Virus record (IMG/VR): IMGVR_UViG_3300020578_000513
Span: 1 to 20,783 of that record
DNA: 20,783 nucleotides
Direction: 5' to 3' (one strand)
Source of the DNA: a virus
The notes beneath the pieces were generated by a model. The model was not told the origin of the DNA. It made no database searches and worked only from the letters and a program-made list of their open reading frames with translations. Below, in pieces: positions 1 through 5,961 of the stretch. The position numbers were made by a program, and so were the translations under genes. Position 1 is the first letter of the stretch; each line of letters opens with the position of its first letter.

Positions 1-510
1 TCCGTACATTGTGATATTGAGGTTCTGCTGACTCACATTTATGCCAATGCCATTGCTAACCTGTAGTGAGTTGTCTCCGATGTTAATTTCAGAGGGAGCA
101 ACGATATTTAATTGCTGCGCGTCGTTGCCGTTCACCACGCCCATGACATGAGTGGCAGAGATATCGGTGTAGTCGGAGATCAATCCAAGACGATTTCCAA
201 ACACAAACTTATGTTGATCATTGTACTCCCCATCGCCGGGCCCCAAGTAGTATGCCGCGCTTGTGTTACCAGTGAGATATCCATTGTCGTCTGTGTATTG
301 TAATGGCCTAAGTGTGTCGTTAAAGGACTCCACTGCCGCGCTTGCAGCACGCCGGGTGAGTTCAATATAAGAAGTGCCTGCGGTATCTCCGCAAAACAGT
401 TTCTTGTCTGTCAGATTAATTGCAAGTTCTCCTGCCGCCAATGCATTGGCATCAGGAACCGCCTCTGCGGTGGAAGTTCTGAATTGTTTAATGGTGGTAT
501 CTTTGGGCAT
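1..510 (-). CDS. Tail fibre-like structural protein, N-terminal part (3' end outside window)
   Basis: The open frame runs from an ATG at 510 to the window edge without a stop, giving 170 residues of a longer protein. The start follows a GGAGA Shine-Dalgarno site 5 bases upstream. The N-terminus reads MPKDTTIKQFRTSTAEAVPD and continues with GELAINLTDKKLFCGD (about residues 27-42), the pattern common at the virion-proximal end of phage tail fibre or tropism-determinant proteins. The rest is rich in Asn, Gly, Ser and Thr, as in fibrous beta-structured phage proteins. It is probably a late virion protein; a TAAATA-type late promoter motif lies just upstream. The exact protein (fibre, hinge or capsid decoration) cannot be decided from this fragment. 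Confidence 0.7.
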   Translation of the reverse strand, partial: MPKDTTIKQFRTSTAEAVPDANALAAGELAINLTDKKLFCGDTAGTSYIELTRRAASAAVESFNDTLRPLQYTDDNGYLTGNTSAAYYLGPGDGEYNDQHKFVFGNRLGLISDYTDISATHVMGVVNGNDAQQLNIVAPSEINIGDNSLQVSNGIGINVSQQNLNITMYG

Positions 511-527
511 ACTGTCTCCATGTATTT

Positions 528-1016
528 CTATTTAGCATTAAAATGAGAGGTCTTGGTTTCCCACCAAAAGTGAACCATGTCATTGTCTCCATTGAACCAT
601 AGCGGGCAAATATCAGGCTTAAACCATGAGTTCAAATCGGCAGCCAAACAGCAAAAACACAAATGACTACGAGCGAACCCGTAGTCAAGCAGTATGCGTT
701 CCACATTGGCAAAGTTTTTGCCGCTCAGGCATCCTGAGTCCACCACAATGAACCGCTCATAAGGATCCAGTTGATCAGGATGAATGCGTACAGGAAACTC
801 ACCTGCATACGGGATATTTACTGGCTCTATATCAAGTGGCCCATTTACTTGACTCAGTTTGTGAGCCATGAGTTGCGCCAGCAGACCCGAATACTCGTAA
901 CTGAGTTGCAGAATGGCACAGCGTTCTGTGCTGAAAGTGGAGCGTATGTCATTGCATACTTTGTCCACCAAGCGCAGTTCCCAATCACGGTCAATCAAGA
1001 GATTGTGTTTTTTCAT
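528..1016 (-). CDS. Phosphoribosyltransferase-like protein
   Basis: 162 residues. Around residues 89-101, RFIVVDSGCLSGKNF resembles the PRPP-binding loop of type I phosphoribosyltransferases (hydrophobic strand, VVD, then a small-residue S/T-G-K/R-T/N turn). The C-terminal VHFWWE resembles the FWWE ending I recall from phage phosphoribosyltransferase-like proteins. The substrate is unknown; nucleotide salvage or regulation is possible. The second acidic residue of the usual DD pair is replaced (DSG), so catalysis is uncertain. I chose the ATG at 1016 over an in-frame TTG at 1019. The start lies 4 bases after tRNA-Thr, and the only Shine-Dalgarno-like sequence (AGGTG) is inside the tRNA acceptor stem. 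The family assignment rests on one motif and the ending. Confidence 0.5.
   Translation of the reverse strand: MKKHNLLIDRDWELRLVDKVCNDIRSTFSTERCAILQLSYEYSGLLAQLMAHKLSQVNGPLDIEPVNIPYAGEFPVRIHPDQLDPYERFIVVDSGCLSGKNFANVERILLDYGFARSHLCFCCLAADLNSWFKPDICPLWFNGDNDMVHFWWETKTSHFNAK
529..536 (-). promoter_or_regulatory. T4-like late promoter motif GCTAAATA
   Basis: On the minus strand GCTAAATA is followed by GAAAT, and then a leader of about 16 bases containing GGAGA before the ATG at 510. T4 late promoters are a TATAAATA box with initiation about 6 bases further on, so the spacing fits. The motif overlaps the stop codon of the upstream phosphoribosyltransferase-like gene. A near-identical element precedes the gene at 16930. 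Confidence 0.45.
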
Positions 1017-1020
1017 CAAA

Positions 1021-1092
1021 AGCCACCTATCGGATTTGAACCGATGACCTGTTGATTACAAATCAACTGCACTACCGCTGTGCTAAAGTGGC
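1021..1092 (-). tRNA. tRNA-Thr (anticodon TGT)
   Basis: The minus strand folds as a cloverleaf: acceptor GCCACTT/AGGTGGC, D stem GCAC/GTGC, anticodon stem GTTGA/TCAAC with loop TTTGTAA, variable loop AGGTC, T stem ATCGG/CCGAT with loop TTCAAAT. The anticodon TGT reads ACA. The position after the acceptor stem is T, and CCA is not encoded, so host CCA addition would be required. Its 3' acceptor strand doubles as the only visible ribosome-binding sequence for the next gene. Confidence 0.93.
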
Positions 1093-1115
1093 TTGCACCA
1101 TGCCATCTACCCAAA

Positions 1116-1188
1116 TACTCCCTGTAGGGATCGAACCTACGACTTCTTCCATGTAAAGAAAGCACTCTAGCCTCTGAGTTAAGGGAGC
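1116..1188 (-). tRNA. tRNA-Val (anticodon TAC)
   Basis: Cloverleaf on the minus strand: acceptor GCTCCCT/AGGGAGT (terminal G-U), D stem ACTC/GAGT, anticodon stem CTTTC/GGAAG with loop TTTACAT, variable loop AAGTC, T stem GTAGG/CCTAC with loop TTCGATC. The anticodon TAC reads GTA. The discriminator is A and CCA is not encoded. It sits 4 bases downstream of tRNA-Leu and 23 bases upstream of tRNA-Thr in one minus-strand cluster. Confidence 0.93.
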
Positions 1189-1192
1189 GTTA

Positions 1193-1266
1193 TGAAAGCG
1201 GTGGGAGTCGAACCCACACTAACTAGAACCTAAATCTAGCGCCTCTGCCAGTTGGGCTACGCTTTC
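1193..1266 (-). tRNA. tRNA-Leu (anticodon TAG), short variable loop
   Basis: Cloverleaf on the minus strand: perfect 7-bp acceptor GAAAGCG/CGCTTTC, anticodon stem CTAGA/TCTAG with loop TTTAGGT, T stem GTGGG/CCCAC with loop TTCGACT, discriminator A, no encoded CCA. The anticodon loop is identical to that of bacterial tRNA-Leu(UAG). The variable region, however, is only TTAGT (5 bases), whereas bacterial leucine tRNAs are class II with a long variable arm. The D stem has one mismatch. The structure is clear; the charged amino acid is inferred from the anticodon. Confidence 0.88.
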
Positions 1267-1275
1267 AGGTTTGGT

Positions 1276-1710
1276 TTATGCCTTCTTTTTGAAATTCTTA
1301 CTGCCGCTAACACTTGCACCACAGAAACGGGCGTCATCAATCCCAGCGTTGCTCATTAAGAATTCGTTATCAAAACGAGTATGAATCGCTTCAACTTCAT
1401 TGTCCATGCGATTATGGCACTGGCGCTCGCACCCGTCGATCCGATCTTCAATCTCACGGCGTTGATCGCGCAACTCTCTCCAAATTTGATCAAAGCGAGC
1501 ATCCATGTCACGATCAGCAGCGCAGGCTTCTGCCTTACGAAGTTCACCAAACACAGTCACCACACTGGTGATGCCAAGTGCAACGGTGCCGATGGTGAGT
1601 GAAGTCGCCAAAGAATTGGTGTAATCGCTGAAGAACTTGGTGGCAATTATTGAAGCACCGAAAGATGCGAATGTAAGGGTGTAAATAATGGTACTAAACT
1701 TGTTGTTCAT
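1276..1710 (-). CDS. Small membrane protein with coiled-coil tail, inside the tRNA cluster
   Basis: 144 residues, start ATG at 1710 behind AAAGGA. Two hydrophobic stretches (about residues 7-26 and 35-57) are followed by a long charged helix with heptad-like spacing (about 58-115) rich in Arg, Glu and Asp, including DARFDQIWRELRDQRREIED, and a Lys-rich C-terminus. I do not recognise a family. The likely topology is a two-helix membrane hairpin with a cytoplasmic coiled coil. It ends 9 bases before tRNA-Leu and begins 60 bases after tRNA-Lys, so it is probably co-transcribed with the tRNAs. A TCAAATAG sequence upstream resembles the late promoter motif but is weaker. Confidence 0.75.
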   Translation of the reverse strand: MNNKFSTIIYTLTFASFGASIIATKFFSDYTNSLATSLTIGTVALGITSVVTVFGELRKAEACAADRDMDARFDQIWRELRDQRREIEDRIDGCERQCHNRMDNEVEAIHTRFDNEFLMSNAGIDDARFCGASVSGSKNFKKKA

Positions 1711-1762
1711 GCTGTATCCTTTCTATTTGATGCATGATGAAGAAACAAAGAAACAAACGAAA

Positions 1763-1770
1763 CTATTTAG
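1763..1770 (-). promoter_or_regulatory. Late promoter-like motif CTAAATAG after tRNA-Lys
   Basis: CTAAATAG starts immediately after the tRNA-Lys discriminator base on the minus strand and matches the late motif upstream of the genes at 510 and 16930. It could drive the membrane protein gene at 1710, with a leader of about 50 bases. The match may also be chance in an AT-rich gap. Confidence 0.3.
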
Positions 1771-1843
1771 TGCCCCCAACAGGACTCGAACCTGTAACTT
1801 ACCGATTAAAAGCCGGCTACTCTACCAATTGAGTTACGGAGGC
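1771..1843 (-). tRNA. tRNA-Lys (anticodon TTT)
   Basis: Cloverleaf on the minus strand: acceptor GCCTCCG/TGGGGGC (two wobble pairs), D stem ACTC/GAGT, anticodon stem GCCGG/TCGGT with loop CTTTTAA, variable loop AAGTT, T stem ACAGG/CCTGT with loop TTCGAGT. The anticodon TTT reads AAA and AAG. The discriminator is A and CCA is not encoded. It is the first tRNA of the cluster in transcription order. Confidence 0.93.
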
Positions 1844-1860
1844 AGGGTCGGTTAGATTTG

Positions 1861-1948
1861 ACTGGACCGAAAACCAGTTAGTCGGTTTGGTGCCGTCACT
1901 TGGTGGAACCCGAAACCCCCAAGTGGATGTTGGTTTTGGCAACCAACA
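1861..1948. other. Three consecutive stem-loops upstream of the tRNA cluster
   Basis: The non-coding gap between the tRNA-Lys gene and the gene at 1998 holds three inverted repeats: ACTGG/CCAGT (1861-1865 with 1874-1878), CACTTGG/CCAAGTG (1897-1903 with 1919-1925) and TGTTGGTT/AACCAACA (1928-1935 with 1941-1948, loop TTGGC). GTCGGTT also occurs twice in direct orientation (1848-1854, 1881-1887). None is followed by a clear T tract. They may be processing or protection elements in the tRNA leader transcript, or a small structured RNA. The remaining gap to 1997 is very AT-rich. Confidence 0.4.
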
Positions 1949-1997
1949 GAACCATATAATATAAAATATTAATTACCTAGTATATTTGGATAACTTT

Positions 1998-2264
1998 TCA
2001 TAAGTCTCCTGTGATATTTTCAAAGAGCGTTCCTTGTTGAAGTCGATCTCGTTTGGCCTTGCCAATGATCTTGGCTTCTTCAAGCATTGCAATCAATTCG
2101 TCCAGTTGCTCCATGGTGTAGTAACCAAGAAACTCAACATTCACGATGATTTTACCTGTGTCTGTATTGTTGTGTACTTCTACAGTTTCGTAGGTGTTTG
2201 GTACAAGAACGCTTCCGAGCATAGTGTTTCCGCCGATGGTTGATTTAATAGTGGTCATGGTCAT
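1998..2264 (-). CDS. Small unknown protein, 88 aa
   Basis: Start ATG at 2264 behind AAGGAA with good spacing. The N-terminal half is beta-like and rich in Thr, Val and Asn; the C-terminal half has an amphipathic helix (TMEQLDELIAMLEEAKIIGK, about 49-68). No known motif is recognised. It has its own convincing sigma70-type promoter at 2292-2319. Its product could be a small regulatory or binding protein, but nothing in the sequence fixes a role. Confidence 0.7.
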   Translation of the reverse strand: MTMTTIKSTIGGNTMLGSVLVPNTYETVEVHNNTDTGKIIVNVEFLGYYTMEQLDELIAMLEEAKIIGKAKRDRLQQGTLFENITGDL

Positions 2265-2291
2265 GTGTTTCCTTGAATGAGTTGCTCAACA

Positions 2292-2319
2292 AGTATAAGT
2301 GTAAATCACAATGATGCAA
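2292..2319 (-). promoter_or_regulatory. Sigma70-type promoter TTGCAT-16-TATACT
   Basis: On the minus strand -35 TTGCAT (2319-2314) and -10 TATACT (2297-2292) are separated by 16 bases. Initiation would be around 2285, giving a leader of about 20 bases that carries the AAGGAA site of the gene starting at 2264. It lies just past the stop of the preceding gene (2323). Confidence 0.55.
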
Positions 2320-2322
2320 GTC

Positions 2323-2625
2323 TCAGTATGAGATTTCATCTTCATCATCGTTAAAATCTTCGTCACCTGTTCCGAGATACTCGTCAGGATCAGGTGCTGA
2401 AGTTGGTTCAGGCGCAGTTGCAGAGGCTACACCAATCTTTGCAAGCAGTTCTGTTTCCAGTTCTTTGCGATAAGTCTTGAGTCGGTCAATCAGACCAGTC
2501 CAGTCAATGAAGTGATTGGTGCCTTGGAAAGCCGCCATCTCTTCCATGATTTTACTGATGCTGTGATTGCATTTCTGAATGCGCCGACGAAGTTCGTTGG
2601 GAGTGTCAATGGGTGTTCTTGCCAT
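2323..2625 (-). CDS. Small unknown protein with acidic C-terminal tail, 100 aa
   Basis: Start ATG at 2625 behind AGAAAGG. Residues 8-65 look helical and basic to mixed in charge. Residues 66-80 are Ala/Pro/Thr-rich, and the last 20 residues are strongly acidic (EDFNDDEDEISY). Acidic tails of this kind occur in DNA mimics, chaperone-like and single-strand-binding proteins, but no domain is recognisable. It begins 12 bases after the gene at 2638-2835, so the two are probably co-transcribed. Confidence 0.72.
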   Translation of the reverse strand: MARTPIDTPNELRRRIQKCNHSISKIMEEMAAFQGTNHFIDWTGLIDRLKTYRKELETELLAKIGVASATAPEPTSAPDPDEYLGTGDEDFNDDEDEISY

Positions 2626-2637
2626 GTGATGCCTTTC

Positions 2638-2835
2638 TTAGATCAAGCGACCAGTTGCCCACTCACGGTGCAGAAAATCATAAGCAGCATCAGTCAGGCT
2701 GCCATCTGCGTTCAAGTACTCTGTACAAGGATCTTCCTGATCGGTGTCCATGTCCATGTTCCATGCAGGATGCGAAGTAAGAAAATGTCCCACATTCAAT
2801 GTGGGCGGTACGGTATCTGTGATGGGGGTTTCCAT
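2638..2835 (-). CDS. Small unknown acidic protein, 65 aa
   Basis: The ATG at 2835 is preferred over an upstream in-frame TTG (2871), because a TTGACG-17-TATCTT promoter ends only 7 bases before this ATG and its -35 box overlaps that TTG. There is no Shine-Dalgarno site. The protein is acidic and Pro/Thr-rich at first, and ends in a helix-like DAAYDFLHREWATGRLI. I do not recognise it. It leads a two-gene unit with the acidic-tail protein downstream. Confidence 0.55.
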   Translation of the reverse strand: METPITDTVPPTLNVGHFLTSHPAWNMDMDTDQEDPCTEYLNADGSLTDAAYDFLHREWATGRLI

Positions 2836-2871
2836 GCTCTTAAAGATACACCAATCCCCCACGCTCGTCAA
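2836..2871 (-). promoter_or_regulatory. Promoter TTGACG-17-TATCTT placed 7 bases before ATG (leaderless type)
   Basis: The -35 is TTGACG (2871-2866), the spacer is 17 bases, the -10 is TATCTT (2848-2843), and the discriminator TAAGAGC leads directly into the ATG at 2835. A normal start site 6-8 bases after the -10 would fall on or next to the A of ATG. It is one of five promoters in the window with this geometry. Confidence 0.5.
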
Positions 2872-2889
2872 GCCAGATTAGCAAAATAA

Positions 2890-3111
2890 TCAAGAATTCA
2901 TTGCTCGACCCACAGCAGTTTCGATGCCAGCAACGGCAACTCGGAGTGCTTCAGGATCAACTTTGCCACCTTTGGATTTGGCATCATGCCCATCGGCAAT
3001 TGCCTGTATATGTTTGGCAAATACCAGTATTTCTTTCAGCGCGTCTTCGCGGGCATACGCACCTTCTAACGCAAGATTTTGATACAGCAGGTCAACTCGT
3101 TGTTTTCTCAT
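2890..3111 (-). CDS. Small helical unknown protein, 73 aa
   Basis: Start ATG at 3111 with AAGGA about 10 bases upstream. The predicted product is almost wholly helical: a basic N-terminus (MRKQRVDLLYQ), a central helix with EDALKEILVFAKHIQ, and a C-terminal helix EALRVAVAGIETAVGRAM. No motif is recognised. It is the first gene after the strong terminator at 3144-3180, so it must have its own promoter; a TATAGA/TAGTAT-rich stretch lies between the terminator and the ATG, without a clear -35. Confidence 0.65.
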   Translation of the reverse strand: MRKQRVDLLYQNLALEGAYAREDALKEILVFAKHIQAIADGHDAKSKGGKVDPEALRVAVAGIETAVGRAMNS

Positions 3112-3143
3112 AGCGAACCCATCCTTTCATACTATCTATATCG

Positions 3144-3180
3144 GCCAAAAGAAAGGGGAGTGTCGCTAGGACACTCCCCT
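3144..3180 (-). terminator. Intrinsic terminator after the 99-aa gene
   Basis: A perfect 11-bp stem (3154-3164 with 3170-3180) with loop of 5 is followed on the minus strand by TTTCTTTT. It lies 43 bases past the stop of the gene at 3223-3522. A second hairpin GTGCGC-TAAC-GCGCAC (3190-3205) sits just before it in transcription order. It should stop minus-strand transcription coming from the 3522 promoter. Confidence 0.85.
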
Positions 3181-3222
3181 GTCTCACTTGTGCGCTAACG
3201 CGCACCCATCACAAAATGTGAA

Positions 3223-3522
3223 TTACCACGCGATGTGGAATTCGCCACCGTTCGGTGCAACCGTAAAGGTCGCATTGCGAACAGACACAGAGGAATCGTC
3301 ACCGAGATAATCGGAAAGATCAGACTCCATGTTCAGAACATTCACAGACTTGCAGCGATACTGGCTCGCAGGAGTGATCGAAGCGTTCAGGCTTCGGCCG
3401 TTTCCTGTGAACTTGGGTGATACACCGAAGTACTGCTTCGACAGGCGCGTGATGATATCACGAACAGTCGAAGTGTTCTTAAGATTGCGGGCGTTAACAA
3501 CGATAGTAGGATAGGTCTTCAT
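3223..3522 (-). CDS. Small unknown protein, 99 aa, own transcription unit
   Basis: Start ATG at 3522 behind AAAGGAAACCAA, a strong Shine-Dalgarno site. The product has a beta-strand start (MKTYPTIVVNARN), a helix with TSTVRDIITRLSKQYFGV, then Ser/Asn-rich strands and a beta-like end (ATFTVAPNGGEFHIAW). No family is recognised. It is bounded by its own promoter with a palindromic operator-like element (3581-3620) and by a terminator, which suggests individually controlled and possibly high expression. Confidence 0.72.
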   Translation of the reverse strand: MKTYPTIVVNARNLKNTSTVRDIITRLSKQYFGVSPKFTGNGRSLNASITPASQYRCKSVNVLNMESDLSDYLGDDSSVSVRNATFTVAPNGGEFHIAW

Positions 3523-3580
3523 TTGGTTTCCTTTGTATAGAAGACTTGCGAATCAGACTCCCCGTGTTGGGGACTCATAT

Positions 3581-3620
3581 ACTATACCACAGAATTTGAT
3601 TAGCACAAGTCCTGTGGTAT
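3581..3620 (-). promoter_or_regulatory. Promoter TTGTGC-16-TATAGT with overlapping 9-bp inverted repeat
   Basis: On the minus strand -35 TTGTGC (3608-3603) and -10 TATAGT (3586-3581) are 16 bases apart. A perfect inverted repeat ATACCACAG (3584-3592) / CTGTGGTAT (3612-3620) brackets the -35 and covers the start of the -10 box, as expected for a repressor operator. The leader also contains a CCCC/GGGG hairpin near 3558-3572. Confidence 0.5.
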
Positions 3621-3626
3621 AATTTG

Positions 3627-4034
3627 TCAAACATTCTTAGTGCCGTTCCCGGCGTCAGACTGCTTGGAATTCTTGTACTGAGCCAGAACGGCCTCTGTGA
3701 GGCCGCCGGCGCGCAGAGCAGACAGAAACAAAATTTCAATTTCATCAATTTCATCTGCTGTTAGTTCGTTCTTTTTGTCGGCAAAATAAGCCATGAAAGA
3801 TCGCGCCAATCGGAACGCAAACTCTGGCTTGTTCAGATCAATGGCAGAATAGCCAAGTGCCAGCACAAGCGCGAGCGAATCACTAGTCATGGTTTTGCTG
3901 CCAGGCGCGCAACCAATCACAAGCGAAAGCAAATGTTTGCGGCCGCCCGCGTAGTGACACGCTGTGTCCACAAGATCTGCAAAGTCTTGGCTTAAGGGAT
4001 CAATTCCGAACGATGAAAAGTCATTGTTTTGCAT
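3627..4034 (-). CDS. Unknown helical protein, 135 aa
   Basis: Start ATG at 4034 behind AAAGGAA. The product looks mainly helical: residues about 12-60 include DFADLVDTACHYAGGRKHLL, and a second half has LARSFMAYFADKKNELTADE and EIEILFLSALRAGGL. No catalytic motif is visible. It follows the gene at 4046-4435 by 11 bases and probably belongs to the ligase operon. The inverted repeat at 3584-3620 begins 7 bases after its stop and could also form a hairpin in the RNA. Confidence 0.7.
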   Translation of the reverse strand: MQNNDFSSFGIDPLSQDFADLVDTACHYAGGRKHLLSLVIGCAPGSKTMTSDSLALVLALGYSAIDLNKPEFAFRLARSFMAYFADKKNELTADEIDEIEILFLSALRAGGLTEAVLAQYKNSKQSDAGNGTKNV

Positions 4035-4045
4035 GGTATGTTCCT

Positions 4046-4435
4046 TTACGCTTCTAGCGCGTAGTTAATGTTGGTGCGCGATGATTTTATTTCATGTGGC
4101 CCACCGCTTAATTCGTTTAAAAGACCAAGCCCGTTCATGTTACAAGTGGGATCTTCTTCCCAAATGTTGTGGCTGCACGGGGTGATGTTGTATGGAAATC
4201 CATCTATGGCTCCAAGAATATGACCGTTGCTTAAATCCACAAACCACAGAACTTGCACATGATCAAGAGTGGACACAGCACAGTATTTGTTGCCTGGATC
4301 ATTCACGACAAGAGGCGGCGCATCAACAAGGCGCCGTTTTTGATTAATGGTGTCCACAATGTCGTACATACGCGCCAGCACAACTCCAAATGTTTTGTAG
4401 TTGTTTTCTATGTCATTGTTGATCAGAAGCATCAT
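4046..4435 (-). CDS. Unknown protein, 129 aa, overlapping the DNA ligase gene
   Basis: The ATG at 4435 overlaps the ligase stop in an ATGA arrangement, so translation is probably coupled. A second ATG follows at once, and an in-frame GTG exists at 4453. The product has an N-terminal helix, a central strand-rich segment (STLDHVQVLWFVDLSNGHIL) and a Cys- and Trp-containing segment (CSHNIWEEDPTCNMNG). No family is recognised. Its position suggests a function accompanying the ligase, but there is no direct evidence for that. Confidence 0.65.
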   Translation of the reverse strand: MMLLINNDIENNYKTFGVVLARMYDIVDTINQKRRLVDAPPLVVNDPGNKYCAVSTLDHVQVLWFVDLSNGHILGAIDGFPYNITPCSHNIWEEDPTCNMNGLGLLNELSGGPHEIKSSRTNINYALEA

Positions 4436-5553
4436 TCGTAGTCTCTCACACATACACCCACAGGAAATCGTGGAAGTTTGCCGTTTGTTAGGCCTTGGTA
4501 TCGAACCGTGAGCAATTTGCCAATCACGGTTTTGGGTTTGTCAAGGTACTGCTTCAGCGTGTCAAGAGCGCCTTCCATTTTGCAACGAAACTCGCCGCCC
4601 TGGCCCTGGCACACAAATACTGCACACTCTGCCATGCGACCGCGACCAGGCTCAACGCCAATAATCTTAAACTCAGCGTCATCAAATTCTTTGATTTTCT
4701 GAATGTTGTAGGATCGCTTGTGTTCGTATGAAGCATCATTGCGAATCATGGCGCCTTCGTATCCTGCTGTGCGCCAATCAGTGAAATACTGAATCACCTC
4801 TTCAGGAGCCGCCACAGTCACCGTGGGCACAAGCACCACAGTATTGTTGAATCGATCAGCAGCCTGCTGCAACCACTCCAAGCGACTGGAAAAGGAGCCG
4901 GATCGAATGGTGTCGTACACATGGTATTGCACCATGTCACACCGAGCATCAGGCTTGTCTTTGCGAACAAGCGATACAATCTCTTCAAATTGATCTCGGT
5001 ACTTGTGATTGTACAGTTCGCCGTCAAGCACCACAGATTCTGTGGGAAATGCCTGTTCCAGTGCTGCGGCAATGTGCGGCACACTTTTGATTTGTTTGCG
5101 AGTGCGCGTCCACAGCGTACACTTGCCGCTTTTCAGGATGGCGATACATCGAATGCCATCTAGTTTCGGTTGCATGAATGCAGGATACACAATTTTGTGT
5201 GAGTGTTCGCTCCACTTGTGCGCCAGCATGGGATCCATGCCGCCAGCAATGTGAGCCTTGCTTACTTGGCCCGCGGCCGCTGCTTTGGGATCAGAGTTAT
5301 ATCCGCTTCGCTGCTTTTTTTGCCAGGCGCTTTGCGCTTCTGCCACTGCCTGCTGTTCAGGAGTGGTGGCGTTGGCACGGCCGATATTTTTGCCGTGATG
5401 AATCACATCTTCGGTGCGTTGTTCGGCTCCGCCCTGGCGGCCAAACACACGAATGATCTTGTTGCCGATCACAGTGATTTGCCACACCTGAATGGAGCCA
5501 TCAGAGTTCTGAGCGTACAGCGTAGGAAAAACAACGGTGTGAATCAAGTTCAT
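4432..5553 (-). CDS. ATP-dependent DNA ligase with N-terminal WGR-like domain
   Basis: Seals DNA nicks using ATP. Counting from the ATG at 5553 (373 residues), a WGR-like DNA-binding domain occupies about residues 1-85 (IQVWQITV, VFGRQGG). The nucleotidyltransferase motifs follow in order: motif I KLDGIR with adenylated Lys at 130, motif III LDGELY near 176-181, motif IV EGAMIR near 266-271, motif V IQKIKEF near 284-290, then an OB-fold domain with GKLLTVRYQGLTNGKLPRFP. The enzyme appears complete. A longer form from a TTG at 5595 is possible: that codon overlaps the upstream stop and has GGAGAA at suitable spacing. I prefer the ATG because the WGR-like domain starts there. Phage ligases of this type act in replication and repair. 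Confidence 0.93.
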   Translation of the reverse strand: MNLIHTVVFPTLYAQNSDGSIQVWQITVIGNKIIRVFGRQGGAEQRTEDVIHHGKNIGRANATTPEQQAVAEAQSAWQKKQRSGYNSDPKAAAAGQVSKAHIAGGMDPMLAHKWSEHSHKIVYPAFMQPKLDGIRCIAILKSGKCTLWTRTRKQIKSVPHIAAALEQAFPTESVVLDGELYNHKYRDQFEEIVSLVRKDKPDARCDMVQYHVYDTIRSGSFSSRLEWLQQAADRFNNTVVLVPTVTVAAPEEVIQYFTDWRTAGYEGAMIRNDASYEHKRSYNIQKIKEFDDAEFKIIGVEPGRGRMAECAVFVCQGQGGEFRCKMEGALDTLKQYLDKPKTVIGKLLTVRYQGLTNGKLPRFPVGVCVRDYE

Positions 5554-5591
5554 GTGAGTGGAAGGCCTGCTGAAAGCGGTTTGGTGTTGGT

Positions 5592-5819
5592 TCAAAGCAT
5601 TTCTCCAATGGAGTCAAGGCTAATCTCAACCACCGGCTCGAAATCCCTGGCATCGCCGCAAATGCCTGTGATCATGGCATCATCGTACTGCTTGCGTGGG
5701 ATGACGCAAATGCTGCATCCTGCGATATCGGTGAAGGTTTCCCCGTCATTAAGAACAACCACAGTAACGAAATCACTCTTGTTCATGGTATCTGGCAACG
5801 GTATTGGGTTTTTGTGCAT
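5592..5819 (-). CDS. Small unknown protein, 75 aa, upstream of ligase
   Basis: The start is set at ATG 5819 because a TTGACT-16-TAAACT promoter ends 6 bases before it; an internal ATG (5786) and an upstream TTG (5825) are less likely. There is no Shine-Dalgarno site. The product has a strand-rich core (DFVTVVVLNDGETFTDIAG, CSICVIPRKQYDD) and an acidic C-terminus. No family is recognised. It opens the ligase operon, and its stop overlaps a possible TTG start of the ligase. Confidence 0.6.
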   Translation of the reverse strand: MHKNPIPLPDTMNKSDFVTVVVLNDGETFTDIAGCSICVIPRKQYDDAMITGICGDARDFEPVVEISLDSIGEML

Positions 5820-5853
5820 GAACAAAGTTTACTGTGTTTTGCGGAGAAGTCAA
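5820..5853 (-). promoter_or_regulatory. Promoter TTGACT-16-TAAACT placed 6 bases before ATG (leaderless type)
   Basis: The -35 is TTGACT (5853-5848), the spacer is 16 bases, the -10 is TAAACT (5831-5826), and the discriminator TTGTTC leads into the ATG at 5819. The geometry is the same as at 2836, 6890, 9676 and 9899. TTGCAGGCA, the sequence that forms the -35 region of the two CobS/CobT promoters, also occurs about 20 bases upstream. Confidence 0.5.
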
Positions 5854-5961
5854 GTGAAACATGAGATTGCCTGCAAGATTTGTAAGATTCTTTGCCTGGT
5901 TTGGCCTGCCGACTTCAGCAACCCATTTTTGGCCCCGCGTGTCAGAGCGTTCTGGCATCAA

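Noticed and set aside
1881-1950. A fifth, degenerate tRNA upstream of tRNA-Lys
   Set aside because: The hairpins cannot be arranged as a cloverleaf with acceptor and T arms; there is no T-loop consensus.
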